The notes beneath the pieces were generated by a model. It had not been told where the DNA came from. It saw nothing but the letters and a program-made list of their open reading frames with translations, and ran no database searches. Source: Cephalopachus bancanus (Eukaryota; Chordata; Mammalia; Primates; Tarsiidae). Taken from it: DNA of 64,000 nt. How positions within the stretch are numbered: the first letter of the stretch is position 1; every line of letters starts with the position of its first letter. This document shows positions 32,800 through 45,529 of this stretch, one piece after another. Both the position numbers and the translations under genes were made by a program. The stretch is from the NCBI GenBank assembly GCA_027257055.1, contig JAPVLO010000275.1, positions 2,852,001-2,916,000 on the forward strand, written 5' to 3'.

Positions 32800-33190
32800 A
32801 AAGCCCTACCTGTAGCCTGCACCGCTACCTTGTACTCCTTTGGGCCTCTGTTCCTGCCACCCTGGCCCCAACTTCCTGGGACCTCTGGGTTAGGATGGCT
32901 GGCTCAGGCCCACTGTCTCCAGGTGCCATCTACAATGTCACTTCCTCAAGGAACCCTTTCTTGATGTTCCAGTTCCAGAAACCATCCTGACACACATTTT
33001 ATGATAACACCCCCTTCTCCTCGCTAGTGTTTATCACAAGCATAATGGTTAATTATTTGTGTAATTATTTGTTGAATGTTCTCCACACCCAACTGACTGA
33101 AAACAGGGTGACTGTGTCTGGTTCATAGACACCCCTACCTGCAATGTCTCACCAATGCTGCATAGAGTAATTGCTCAATCAATGCCCATT
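32800..33190 (+). mobile_element. L2 LINE 3' end
   Basis: 'aatgtcacttcctcaagg', 'ccctttcttgatgttcc', 'gtttatcacaagcataatgg', 'gaaaacagggtgactgtgtc' and 'agagtaattgctcaatcaat' follow the L2 3'-end order. Ancient, non-coding. Confidence 0.75.
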
Positions 33191-34397
33191 ACAGGAAGAA
33201 GTGAAACGTGCTGACAGGCAGGTTTCCGCACAGGCCCTGGCACTTCTTTGCTGCAGGGCTCAGCACCTGCATAGAGGGACAGAGAGAAGGGTCATCAGAA
33301 TGTTTATGAATTAGATGGTCTTTGAACCTTGAGGTGACAGTTAACAACCACAGCAGTAGGAAAGGGGATTGTAACTGGCCCAGCAGACCTGAGTCTGTCC
33401 ATCATCTTCCTAGTGATATCAGCAGATGTCTCCTGTCTCCATGCAGGCAACAAAAACTGCAATTTCCAGGGACATGTCAGAGGAGATATTTCTCATTTAG
33501 TGGCAATTACCTTTGAGATGCCAATTTGAGCTGGGAAACCATTTGACAAACATCGGTGAGGACTGATATGCCAATGACACTTCAATGGCAAATTAGATGA
33601 ATCTCTTGGGCCAGAATACAAGCAGTAGCTGGGACTGGCCAAGGGCTCCCTGTTGTGCTGTGTGGACACTGGGTTGCCATAGTCAACACCACATTGGCCT
33701 CATATTAGAAAACTGCTAGAGTATAATGATTCAGAAGGCATAGACATTCACTAGAGGTCTGGGAGTAGATCCTCTGATTGTATGCAGGCTTGGTTACTGT
33801 TCTCCCGCAGGGCAGACTGCAAGCAGAGACTTCAAATACAGTCATTGAAACAGCTCTGAAGAGACCAGCATAAAGCAGAAAAAAAATTAATCTAGTGTCA
33901 TATACAGACAGAGGTGAGACTTAGCCCACGAGTGAGAATAAGCTCAGAGAGAGAGACAGAACCCTGAAACATGTACCTGTGACCTGTAGGATAGCAGCTG
34001 AACACCAACATATGAATGAGGAAACAAATGTTTTTTAAGAATCCCAGTGAGCGTGAAGCTGAAAGTTCCCACAGTTCTTTAGACAGAAGCACATGCTTCT
34101 TCTGTCCCTTTCTTAAAATGAGATGTCTGATCATCCCTGCTAGGAACCTTACCGACCCTTTGGGATCTAGTAATTTGGCCAAAACAGGTTGTGAAGTCAG
34201 TGGCAATTTTCTTCAGTTTTTGCAACCTACAAATCTCTCACTCAATCCAGAAAGGATAGGAATAAGAGGGTGAGGATTTGTGACTGAGTTTCCGAATTCT
34301 CCCAGTTAGTCTCATGGCAAGTTGACCAAATTCAGAACAGAGGAACAAGAATCTCTCATGCACCATTCCTAGGTACAGATTTTACATTTGGCTTTTT
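33191..34397. other. No gene recognised
   Basis: Unique DNA. The overlapping 102- (minus) and 85-codon (plus) frames around 33898-34273 show no domain. Confidence 0.5.
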
Positions 34398-34410
34398 AAA
34401 AGCAGTATAG

Positions 34411-34545
34411 GGGTGGTGTGTACCTGTAGTTCTAGCAAATTGGAAGGCTGAGGCAGAAAGGTCGCCTGAGTCCAAGAGGTCAAGGTTGCGGTAGTCATGA
34501 CAGTGCCACTGTCCTCCAGCCTGGGAAACAGGGTGAGACTGACTC

Positions 34546-34578
<33 letters not shown>
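34411..34578 (+). mobile_element. Alu right arm only, with (AATC)n tail
   Basis: Starts at the middle of Alu ('gggtggtgtgtacctgtagt') and ends 'ggtgagactgactcac' with an (AATC)n tail at 34548-34578. Flanks 'aaaagcagtatag' (34398-34410) and 'aaaagctgtacag' (34579-34591) are a decayed 13-bp target duplication, so it was a 5'-truncated insertion. Confidence 0.9.
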
Positions 34579-34581
<3 letters not shown>

Positions 34582-34591
34582 AGCTGTACAG

Positions 34592-37146
34592 GACTTCAGA
34601 TTTTCTTTCCAACTTCTGTCAGACACAGGTCTTTCAGCATCAATTAACCAAGTGCCAGTTGATTTTTATACTCTAATCTCACATTTTTGGTAATTCGTGT
34701 GCCTTTGGCGGTTGTTGATAAGTTTACTGTGCTTGTGGTGACAACAGGACCAAGAATCGTATGGGGTTTTTAAAGAATGCCATTTGGAGAATACTTTTAT
34801 TACTAAATCAGTTGAAAAGGGGAATTTACTCTTTGAAAAAAGCCCATAGTTCTTCATGACTCGCGCTCTTATTGACCAAAGGCAGGGATTGGAGATGGAG
34901 GCATCTCTGCCCAAGTTAGCTTACGAACATACAAAAACCTTTAAAACAATTAAGCAATACATGATTAGCTGTTTGAGATTATTTTCTCCAACAGATGGTA
35001 TGGGAATCTTCAAGTAAAATAAACACACAAACCCACAGGGTGAAGCCCTAGCAACCCTGATCTCCTGGTGAGATTCATTCCCTTTCTTATGTTTTGGCCT
35101 GCCACGGTCTTGAGACCTCCCCCCATCTTATTTTTTCAGGTTAGAGAGGAGAAAGGGTCTTAGGAACAAGGGGTTGCCTGGGGTTCGATTTTGAAGAGAC
35201 CCAGAGCTGCAGAACAGGAGGAGCCCTCTGTCCTGAGACAATGGGACGATGACAAAGGAGCCCTGAAATTCCTTCCTGCAGCCTCTGTTGAAGGAGGAAA
35301 GTCTGGGGGGCATAATAATGACTGAAAAGCAGATCTGGCTGGTAAACACGACAGTGTCCAAGCCCCTAAAGTTCCTCAGGGTCTTCTGATCACTCTGGCT
35401 TTCCCCAAGATGCTCTCAACACACACCCACCCCCGAGGTACTGGAGGAGCCTCTGAGAACCTGGTTGGTGCCACTTCAGCTTGATTAGTATTGTGGCTGA
35501 CACATGTCCCACGTGCTGGTAAGAACTTAGGATGGGAATCCTTGGCCAAGTCTGTGCTTTGGATGGGTTGGAGAGGAACGAATAAAGAAGCCAGGAAAGA
35601 TACTTGTACACTCAGAAAGGGATGAGGATAGAGAAGTAAAAAGAACCGAGTACTCCCAGGTTGAAGCATCTGAGACCTGGCCTCCGTGTGTGGTGTCAGC
35701 TATGCTTGAAGTGGGGGCCTTGTCCTCAGCACTCTCTAGATACCTGATTGGGGTCACGTCTATCCACCCCACTTGTCTATTCTACATAATGGGGGTGTAT
35801 CTGATTGGGCACTCAGCAGGTTCTCATAAACTGCCCATAGGAAGGATTATGAATCTCCATTCAGGTAGCTCCTGGGGACACTGGGAGCCCCTGCCTGAAC
35901 AGCACCAGGCAATGCAGGTGTGGAAAGCCCTGGAGACAACTGGATGTGCAGGAAAGGTGCTTTCTGTTGACCGTTGTTGGGTGGACCTGCCAATGTCTGT
36001 GTCCAAGGCAAGGAGCAAGCTGGCTGGAGGGAGAGAACAAAGGAAAAGAGGAACAAAGAGAAAGCGCATTGCAGGAAAGGAAGTGGACTCTGGGCACAGG
36101 GACCCAGAATGTGTCCTTCTGGAATGAGGATAAAACAAAGAGAACAAGTGCTGAAAAGGGGAAGGAGAGAAGTGGGGTGAGACAGAAAGGACAGGTGGGA
36201 AGGGGAGGTGAGGAAATGAGGGGCTCAGGGGAAGCTTTACAGCTAGAATGACAATACCACAGACTGCCCTAGATCCACCTCTGTGCCTTAGAGGCTGGAA
36301 AGGCAGTGGCGGCTTAGCAGAATAAATTAAGTTAGGAGGCTGAATCCAATACTGGAAGAAAGCACTGGGCACAGAGTCTCGTTTTCGTCTCTGTCATGGG
36401 CTCCATGCTGGATCCCCGCCTGGCTTGTATCCCATGGCTGTGGGCAGTTTCACACAAGAGAACGTAAGGCAAAGTTTCTTCAAAACAAAGTGCTGTATCA
36501 TGTAAGGTTGCATTATGTGCAATGCACATATGTTGTGCCTCTGTAAGTCGTTTTCAAAATAAGGAGAAATTGGATTCCTAGAATGTAATTTCTGTGATTC
36601 CATCACCCTTTCCTGAATGCAACTCCTTCAATCTTGTCAACTTGAGACCAGCATGTGACAGCTGCTCTGGGAGCTCATACAACTCAGGCTGTCACTTTTG
36701 TCTCCCACTGACTGACTTGCCAGAGCCCTCTGCCCGCTGCTGCCCCTGCAGCACCGGCCACTTCTCCCTGGACCAAGCCTGCAGACCTCGGGAGAGCCAT
36801 CACAGGAAAGAAGATCCAGGGTGTTCTGGTACTACCAGAGGTTGCATTAGGACCCTTAGGTGCAAATTGCAAGGGGAAAAGGTTCAACTCCACGCAGCTC
36901 TAGCTCTGACCCTTGGGATTTTCCAAACCTGATCAAGGAGGCCTCTGAGCAGATGAGCCTCCTCTCAGGAGGGGCATTACATGGTGCCCACACAACACCC
37001 TGTTCTGAGCCCCGTGGCCACAGCATCATCAACAAGCCAAGCTGGTGGCAGTGATGAATGTTAGGGTGGTGAGTGTATGGGGGTTAAGAAAGAGAAAGAT
37101 TCTGCATTTTTGCCAATCTTGTAAATGCTTTTTAAATTTTTAAATT
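34592..37146. other. Mostly unique, partly GC-rich; no gene recognised
   Basis: Positions 35100-37060 have higher GC than most of the window. The + strand is strongly purine-rich from 36000 to 36235. Long frames (182 codons minus 35824-36372, 145 and 101 codons plus) overlap one another in conflicting frames and are mostly products of the purine/pyrimidine bias. No domain is seen. Confidence 0.5.
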
Positions 37147-37164
37147 TTTTCTTTTTCCCCACAG
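37147..37164 (+). promoter_or_regulatory. Splice-acceptor-like site
   Basis: A pyrimidine tract 'ttttttctttttccccacag' ends in CAG, then 'aagaaaggcc'. This is a textbook 3' splice-site context, but with no exon evidence it may be chance. Confidence 0.25.
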
Positions 37165-37654
37165 AAGAAAGGCCAGCACTAACCTTTCAAAACTGAGTGA
37201 TAAAACCACTGGGCAGAGACGGTGTTATAAGTATGCTGGATTTGGAACAAACAGCTGTGTTTGACTCCCGGCCTATTGTTCACCATTTGTGGGCATTTAG
37301 CAGGACGTTTTGACATAGTCATTCTTGGTTTCTTATAAAATGATGTTCAGTTAACTTAATTTACAATGTTATTATATAGCTCAATTAAGCTTATCCTTGT
37401 AAAAGTCCTGAGTAAAAATGTGTAAAAATGAGCTGTGTAAAAACATCCCAGCATCCCAGGATGTCAGATATGCATGCACACAGCATACTAACTTAGGGAG
37501 GTTCCAAGCTAATGTTAGCCTTTCTAAGAGAAGTGGGAATCACTCACTACCTTTACTTTCCTCTTCAAACATAAATTTACAGGTCTTTCCTTAAGCATGT
37601 CATGTGTCATATATATATGTGTATGTGTGTGCATGTATATGTGTGTGTGTGTAT

Positions 37655-37965
37655 ATAATTTTGTTTTTTAATTTAACTTATTATTGAGATAATTGTAGAT
37701 TTTCTTGCAGTTGTAAACAATAATACAGAGAAATCCTAAGTACTTTTAACTCAGTTTCCCCCCATAATAACCATTTCATTATAGTATAATATCACACCAG
37801 AATATTAACATTGATATAATCCATTGATTTTATTCAGATTTTCCCAGTGTTACTCATTTGGGTGTGTTTGTATGTGCATTTGCATGTGCATTCTATAGAA
37901 GTTTACCACCTGTGTAAGTTCATGTATCCATCACCAAACTTAAGATACTTAAGAGTTCTGATCAA
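37655..37965 (-). mobile_element. Old L1 (L1M) 3' fragment
   Basis: Antisense old-L1 3'UTR: 'ttattgagataattgtagat', 'aataatacagagaaatccta', 'gtataatatcacaccagaat', 'cagattttcccagtgttac'. Same type as 54725 onward. Confidence 0.7.
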
Positions 37966-38155
37966 TAAGTATCTACATTAAAAAAGAAAAAGATTCCAAG
38001 TAAGTAGTCTCAAGGAGTTAAAAAAGGAATAAAAGTAAACCCAAAGTTAGCAGAAAGAAAAAAAAATTAGAACAGAAAGAAATCAAAGAGAATAAGATAA
38101 TCATAGAAAAACATCAATGAAACTAAGAGTTTGTGTTTTTGAGAAAACAAAATCA

Positions 38156-38474
38156 CCGGACAAGGTGGCTCATGCAGTAATTCCAGCACTTTGAGAGGCA
38201 GAGGTGAGAGGATTGCCTGAGTCTAGGGGTTCAAAACCTGCCTGGGCAATCTGGTGAGACCTCATCTCTACAATAAATCAAAAAGAAATTAGCCAGGAGT
38301 GGCCTGCATGTGACTGTAGATCCAGCTACTTGGAAGGCTTAGGTAGAAGCATTGCCAGAACCCAGCAGGTCAAGGCTGCAATGACTGTGAGCATGCTTTT
38401 GCACTCCAGCCTGGGTGACAGGGTGAGACTCCGACTCAAAATAAATAAATACATACATACATAAATACATAAAT
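38156..38474 (+). mobile_element. Alu SINE, full length
   Basis: Starts 'ccggacaaggtggctcatg' and ends 'gagactccgactc' with a long (AAAT/ACAT)n tail. Target duplication 'aaaatca' at 38149-38155 and 38475-38481. More diverged than the others. Confidence 0.93.
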
Positions 38475-38824
38475 AAAATCAACAAACCTTTAGATACACT
38501 AAGAAAAAGGAGTGAAGACTCAAATAATAAAATCAGAAATAAAAGCGGAGACATAATAAAAAGGAGCATAAGGGACTATTATAAACAATTATATGCCAGG
38601 AAATTGGATAACCTAGAGAAAATAGATAAATTCCTAGAAAAATACAACTTACCAAGATTGAATCAGGAAGAAATAAAAAGCCTACCCAGACCAATAACCA
38701 ATAAGGAACTTTAAATAGTAATTAAAACCCCCTAACAATTCTAACAAAGAAAAGGTCAGGACCAACTGGCTTCACAACTAAATTCTATCAAACATTCAAT
38801 ACAGAATTCATATCAATACTTCTT

Positions 38825-39169
38825 TTATTTTATTTATAAAGATGTAGGGTACAATTCAGGGTTAAGTATACAAACACTGATATAGGCACCCTTGTTGATG
38901 AGGTATGCCCCTCCCTCCCCTAGCAGTTTCCCTCAACTGGCAATCCCACCCCCTTCCCTTGACAATCCCACCCCCTTCCCATTACTGCCAAATGCTTTCT
39001 TATAGTATTATAATTGTTCAAGGTCCGCTTATGAGTGAGAACATATGGTACTCTTTTTTGTTTCTGTGATAAGCCACTGAGTATGACAGACTCTAAATTC
39101 ATCCAAGTTGCTGCGAAGTCCATATATTTACCCTTCTTTATGACTGCATAATATTCCATTGTGTATACA
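38825..39169 (-). mobile_element. 5'-truncated young L1 nested in old L1
   Basis: Minus-strand end of ORF2 ('MEYYAVIKKGKYMDFAATWM', 38920-39159) and lineage-type 3'UTR ('gatgtagggtacaattcag' in + view). Target duplication 'caatacttctt' at 38814-38824 and 'caatatttctt' at 39170-39180. A short tandem repeat 'caatcccacccccttccc' occurs twice in its 3'UTR. Confidence 0.92.
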
Positions 39170-41225
39170 CAATATTTCTTAAATTATTTTAAAAACAGAA
39201 TTAGAGGGAACATTGCTTAACATGTTTTCTGAGTCCAGGAGCACCTTGGGACCTAAGCTAGACAGATACTGTAAGAAAAGAAAACCACTGGTCAATATTG
39301 CTGATAAAACTGATGAAAATATTTCAATACACTATTAGCAAACAAAATACACATAAAAAATAAACCAACGACACACAAGCAATATTATACATCATGACCA
39401 AGTGGAATTTATCCCTGGAATGAAAGCCTGATTTAACATATGCAAATCAATCAGTGTGATGCCTTACATTAACAGACTGAAAGTTAAAAAAACACATGAT
39501 CATCTCAATTGATGCAGGAAGTATATTCAGCAAAGTTCAACATCCTTTCTTGATACAACTGTCAAAAGTTTAGATAGGGATGGAAAATTCCTCACCATAA
39601 TAAAAGCCATTTGTGAGAAACCCACAACAGACATCATAGTGGATGGGGAAAATGTTTAAAGCTTTTCCTTTAAGATCTGGTATAAGGCAAGGATGCCCAC
39701 TCTCACCATTTCTATTCAATATAGTACCAGAAGTTCCAGCAAGTGCAATCAGCCAAAAAAAGGAAATAAAAGTTATGCAAATCAGAAAGGAAAAAGTCAA
39801 GTATCTCAATCTGCAGATGACATGATCCCATATTTAGAAATGATGACATGATTCCAAAGACTCAAACAATACATTGTGAGAATTAGTAAATAAATTTGGT
39901 AAAGTAGCAGGACAAGAAATTAGCATACAAAAATCGATTGCATTTCTGTAACAAATAACACTGTAGATGAAAAAGAAATAATCGAAACAATCCTATTAAT
40001 AAAATTATCTAAAAACAGTTAGGGATAAATTTAACCACAGGGGTGAAAGACACATACACTGAGAATGATAAAACATGATAAAAGGAATTGAAGATGACAC
40101 AAATAAATGGAAATGTATTCTATACTCATGGATCTGAAGAATTAATATTGTTAAAATGCCCATATGGCCTAAAACAATATATAGATTCAATGAAATCTCT
40201 ATCAAAATCCAATGGCATTCTTCACAGAAATAGAGTCTAAATTTTGTATGAAACAGCTAAAAATTCTCAATAACCAAGACAATTCTGAGAAAGGAAAACA
40301 ATATTGGAGGTATTATGCTTCTGATTTAAAATTATATTTAAAAGGTTTAGTAATAAAAACACTTTGGTATTGGCATAAAACTGGACACAAAGACCAGTAT
40401 AACAAAATAAAGAGCCCCCCAAATAAATCTAAACATATATGGTAAACTAGTTTTTGACAAGGCACTAAGAAAATACAATATGAAAAGGATAGTCTGTTCA
40501 ACACATGGTGCTGGGAAACTGGATTTCCACATGCAAAAGAATAAAATTGGACCTTTATCTTATACCATACACAAAGTTCCAGTCAAAATGAATAAAAGAC
40601 CTACATGTAAGACCTGAAACCATAAAGTTCTTAGAAGAAAACTTTGGGGAAAAGTTCCTTGACATTGCCTTTGGCAATGATCCTTTTTTCTTTTTTTTCC
40701 TTTTTTTTTTTGGCTATGACACCAAAAGGCTACAAAAGCAAATAAATAAATGGAACTAAATTAAACTGTAAACCATCTGAACATCAGATAAAACAATCAG
40801 CAATTTCAAAAGGCAACCTATAGATTGAAAAAAATATTTGCAAAACATATCTGATAAGTGGCTAATATCTAACATTTATAAAAAGCTCTTGTAACTCAAT
40901 ACCAAGAATATAGGCCATATAACTTGATTTAAAAGTGAGTAAAGGACCTGAATAGATATTTCTTCGAGGGAGACATAAAATAGCCAACAGTTAATGAAAA
41001 GATGCTCCACATCACTAATCATCAAGGAAGTGGAAATCAAAACAATTATGAGATATCACCTGTCACCAGTTAATGCAGTTTCCTAAAGAAATTAAAAATA
41101 GAACTACCATATGACTCAGAAATCCCTCTTCTGTGTATATATCTAAAAGAAAAGAATTAACAGTTCATAGAGTTATCTGTACTGCCATGTTCACTGCAGC
41201 ATTATTTACAATATCCAAGATATGA

Positions 41226-41293
41226 AGCAACATATCTTGGATATACACATATAAATATACATATACATATAAGTACATGTACATACATATGCT

Positions 41294-41332
<39 letters not shown>
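41226..41332 (+). repeat. AT-rich stretch and (TG)n microsatellite
   Basis: Alternating TA/CA text, then about 16 TG units at 41298-41330, inside the old L1. Confidence 0.95.
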
Positions 41333-41334
<2 letters not shown>

Positions 41335-41452
41335 AGTAGAATATTATTCAGCCTTAATAATAAAGTAGACCCTACAATTTTCGGCTGCATGGATGGACCT
41401 GGAGGGCATTATGCTAAATGAAATAAGACAGACACAGAAAGACAAATATAAT

Positions 41453-41652
41453 ATGGTCTCACTCATATGTGGAATCTTAAAAAACTTCAAACATAAAGAT
41501 GTGGAGAATAAAATGATGGTTACCAGCGACAACATGGCAGGGAGGAAATGGAGAGATATAGGTCAAAGGATTAAAAAGTAGCAGATATGTTGCAGGATGA
41601 AGTCTAGAGAGCTAACTACAACATGAGGACGACAGTTACTAATAGTGTATAG
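41453..41652 (+). repeat. First copy of a ~200-bp duplicated L1 3'UTR segment
   Basis: The segment from 'atggtctcac' to 'actaatagtgta' recurs at 42094-42293, 641 bp downstream, at roughly 87-90% by eye. Shared odd details such as 'gacaacatggcagggagga' and 'aaaaagtagcagat' point to duplication rather than two independent L1s. Confidence 0.85.
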
Positions 41653-41774
41653 TATTCAGAAGTTTTGTTAAATGATTAGATTGCAACTGCTCTTCCCTCA
41701 CACACAAAATATGGGTAACTATGTGAGATGATGGGTATGTAAATTTGCTTCACACAGCAACCATTTTACTATAT

Positions 41775-41980
41775 ATATCTAAACATACATATATATGTAT
41801 ACACACACACACACACATATATCATGTATGTATATATGTATATATGTATATACACACACACACACACACACACATATATCATGTTGTAGACCTTAAATTA
41901 AATTATTAAAAACCCATCATGATGTACACTTTAAGAACTAGAATAGGATAGGATAGAATAGAATAGAGTAGAATAGAATG
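41775..41980 (+). repeat. (CA)n/(TA)n and GAATA-type microsatellites
   Basis: Two (CA)n runs separated by ATGTATAT text (41799-41878), then a pentanucleotide (GGATA/GAATA)n tract at 41938-41978. Confidence 0.93.
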
Positions 41981-42093
41981 CCCTCCGATGAGAGGGACTT
42001 TGAAAAGACTTGAATATAAGGTGATGGAGTAAGTTGGTAAAAATCGTCCTTGACTCAGATCTGGGCATGTGTTAACTTTACCTACTCCCTGGC

Positions 42094-42294
42094 ATGGTCT
42101 CACTCTATGGGGAATCTTAAAAAAACTCTAAATATACAAATATAGAGAATAAAACTGTGGTGACCAGGGACAACATGGCAGGGAGGAAATGGAGAGATGC
42201 AGGTCAAAGGATAAAAAGTAGCAGATGTGTTGTTGGATGAAGAAGTCTAGAGATCTAACTATAACATGAGGACTACCATTACTAATAGTGTACA
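42094..42294 (+). repeat. Second copy of the duplicated L1 3'UTR segment
   Basis: Matches 41453-41652. It starts and stops without L1 flanks of its own, ending just before GC-richer unique DNA. Confidence 0.85.
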
Positions 42295-42329
42295 GTGGTG
42301 TGGCAGGGGGCCAGGGCCACCAGAGCAGA

Positions 42330-42515
42330 CATCAGAGGATATGCACTGATGCCCAGCCTCCTCTGCACTGCCCAGACAATTGGGAACTACTGTCTGTGTC
42401 TCTGCAAATCCTATTTCTTCTTTTTGAAGTGTCCTCCCCATCTGCTTAAAATATACTCTTTTGAGGCCCAGCTCACAGGCTACACTCTGCAGTGGCATGG
42501 CCTTCAAGCACCTAC
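42330..42515 (+). mobile_element. Probable L2 fragment
   Basis: 'gtcctccccatctgctta' and 'gaggcccagctcacaggct' resemble the L2 3' region. Weak. Confidence 0.4.
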
Positions 42516-45500
42516 CCAGAGCTTGGTGCATGCCCCACGCCCCTAGGCTGTGATTTGATCACCTATGCAGTAGCTTCCAGTATCCCAGGTTGCAGATTTC
42601 TGGCAACTAGAATTTTCTCCTCATCCTGACCTGTCCAACTGCTACCACCCTTAATCTGTGATTCTACCGGGAGGCCTGTGTAAGTGCACAGGATGGAACT
42701 TGAGTCCTGGCGCTGGAGGTTTATAATTATAGTAGTGACTTACCAATGTCCTATGAGTTGACCTTCTTCCCTTAAGAGGCAGGTTGGATAGAACAGAAGG
42801 ATTCAACCCTATCTTTCCTTAGGGACAAGTGACTGATCAGCAGAGTATTTCTGAAGAAACAGACTACAGAATAAGATTTGCCTCACAGCCCATGACAACC
42901 ATGCAACTGTATTTACAGCAACAGGTAGGAAAAAATAAAAACAGTTTCTGAAGATTTTCAGATCAAAACAAAGCACATTCTTGGGAAGAAATGTATAAAT
43001 GGCATGCAGAGAATTGAAGAACTCTCTGTAATTAGAGAGAAGAAGGCTGTATGAACTTAAACTTTCGTGAGCTTCGAGTCTGGGTAGGTCTCTGGGTTGT
43101 CCTGAGTGCTCACACCCACCTGGAAGAGACACACGTCAACATGACAGCAAGCTCAAATTCTATCCTGGTGACACACTGCTGTGTGGCCCCGCCTTCAGAA
43201 AGGGAGAACTGATCTGTATCCAGGGCAACATCCCAAAGTGCTTAGCATGCGTGACAACTGCTCCTCTCCGCAGGCCACGGGTGAGCATGGTGGTCCCTCT
43301 GATAAACAACAGGGCCATCTTAGAGTCTCCTGCTCTGTTGTGGCTTCTCTGCCCATTCTGCTGGGCATGCCACATCTTCCTGAATCCGGAAGAGAAACCA
43401 CAAGAACGTTTGTTTTTGTTTGTATGCATGTGTGATGAGAGGAGAATAACTAATCTTTAGAGAGGTGTTGAGTGCCCCTCTTTCTCTCATCCAGGAGTCT
43501 ACCCTGTTAGTACTGGACTCCCAGTATCCCCTTAGAGGGGGGACGAGAGCTCAAGGGTAAGAAAAGACATGGCCTCACTGTTGTGATGCTCACAGCCAGG
43601 AAATGAGTGTGGGATTCCTTTTCTTCAGTTCCTCATCAAAATCCCCATTTCAAGTCAATCGCCGAGGGACACTCTGCAGGGGTGCAGCTGCAGTAAGATG
43701 AACACCCCACTCTCTGGGAACTCACTAGACCAAAACTCGCTATCACAGAGTGAGTGGCAGGACGACCCTAACTGGTACCATCTGTCATAAACTTTATGAC
43801 AAAATTATGAGCGAAATTAACCCAAGAAAGGAAGGCAATTGATACAATTTTTATACATCTTTCTTAAAAAGATATTTTGAGTATGCAAATAACCTATGTT
43901 AAGTGCAGAATAATTATCAAATACATGTAAGAGGAAAATGGAAATCACCTAATTGCTAATATTTGGGAATATGTGTTTCTGACCATGGTCTTATCTCTTC
44001 ATCTTCATTTTCTTGAAAGTGGAATAATGATATCTTTGCTGCTCTTCTTAGGACTTAAATGAATTATCTCCATTCAGAGCAATGTCTAAATCCCAACACT
44101 GTCATTTTGATGAATGCAGAGTAATTCAATTTGGATGCACCATGATTTGATTATCCTAAAGAAATTACAATAATTATCTTTACATCTCTATATCGATACA
44201 CATCCATATTTATTTAGAATGAATTCTTAGAAATTGAATTACAGAATAAAGACACATTTTACGTATATTACAAAATGGATAGGTCTTTTTTGTAATCTAC
44301 TTTATTGATAATAAACTCCAATACGGCATAGTAAACTTCATTTCTTACTACTCCCATGAGCTACTATTCTGACCTCAAATGAGTCACTTGAACGACTCAC
44401 ATGCGTGATGCTGACCACCATAAAAAATGTAAGTTACATAATCTTTTTACACTAATTAGCATGGAAAGATGGTAACTTTTTTTCTTATTTTTACCACATC
44501 AAGTTTTTAATACCTTCCTTACAAAGTATTGCCAAACAGCATGAACCATAATAGCACAGAAAGAAAGCACAGATGCAGGAGGGAAAAAAGAAAAAGAAGA
44601 ATATTCTTTAAAATACATGGTACCACATTCTCTAATTTTTTTAAGTATTTGACAGAATGCATGAACAGATTTTTAAACCCTTAACAAACCCAAGTCGAGG
44701 ACTATTTCCTCAGCTGACCCCTGGGGAGGGCATGTGAGTGTGTGGTGAAAGGACAGGGTGCTGGGCCTTGCTGCACACTTTAAAGCTCTGTGAACAAATT
44801 TGAGCAGATCAATTAAATTTCCCATCTGGAACTGGATGAAAAAGCTTGCCAGATCCACCTCTCACATTATAATTCTCTATGAAGATTGTTATTAAATTAA
44901 GGAGGTATGATTAAGACCAACTGGCATAACTGCTTGGGTTTGATTATCCTCCAGAAATGACTGATGCTCTACTTGTTTAATTAGTTTTTCTTTAAGTTGT
45001 TTGAAAGGCGACTTTCACAAGGACGTTGGAGTGCTATTACATGTTGTGCTTGGCTGTGAGCATGATGCCTAGGCCGTGACCCATCTGCCTTTGTGCGCCC
45101 AGAGCATCATCGATCAGGTCCACTCAGAAAAAACCAAGACAGTGGAAAATGATCACTTGGCACGTCTGTGTGTGAAAGTACAGGCTGCAATGCAGTTTCA
45201 CTACACACAGAGAGACTCTGCGTGTCTTAGGTTATTTTAAAATTTAAAAATGGTTCTAGTTTTCCTTTGGTTTCATAGCTACCTTTGTGGATTAGGACCA
45301 GTGGAACTACCTAAACTTCATAGATGTTCTGGTTCATCTCCTGCTGGACATGATTTGTCCTCAAGCTATCAAAAGCAAAATTAAAAAGTTAGTGATCGCC
45401 CTTCCATCTTCTCATGGAGTAGCCAACAACCAGGAGAAGGAAAGGGCTTATAAGTGGTGAAGGACGTTGGATATGAAGGCAGGAGGAGCTGGAACTGGTG

Positions 45501-45525
45501 CTACAAGAGTAGAAAGCACAGGCAG
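42516..45525. other. Unique DNA, no gene recognised
   Basis: No repeat is recognised through most of this 3 kb. Frames of up to 107 codons overlap each other on both strands at 42800-43460 without domains. Positions 44880-45240 keep several CpGs and homeodomain-type cores ('gtttaattagttt'), so they could be a conserved non-coding element. Confidence 0.5.
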
Positions 45526-45529
45526 GGGT

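Larger units (their letters stand above)
37970..41935 (+). mobile_element. Old L1 (L1M), ORF2 through 3'UTR, with nested Alu and young L1
   Basis: On the + strand ORF2 linker ('agaacagaaagaaatcaaag') resumes after the Alu with 'gaaattggataacctagaga' (linker) and 'gaccaactggcttcacaac'. After the nested L1 come the RT '[14 protein letters not shown]' (39643-39825), then 'IKTLWYWHKTGHKDQYNKI' (40212-40445). The end of ORF2 and 3'UTR run from 41341 on ('acctggagggcattatgct'). The catalytic region after RQGCPLSP is frameshifted. Many stops; dead. Confidence 0.85.

Noticed and set aside
35824..36372. 182-codon minus frame, the longest in the window
   Set aside because: Composition (Ser, Pro, Leu, Phe runs) mirrors the purine-rich opposite strand, and several other frames overlap it. 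No domain or splice context.
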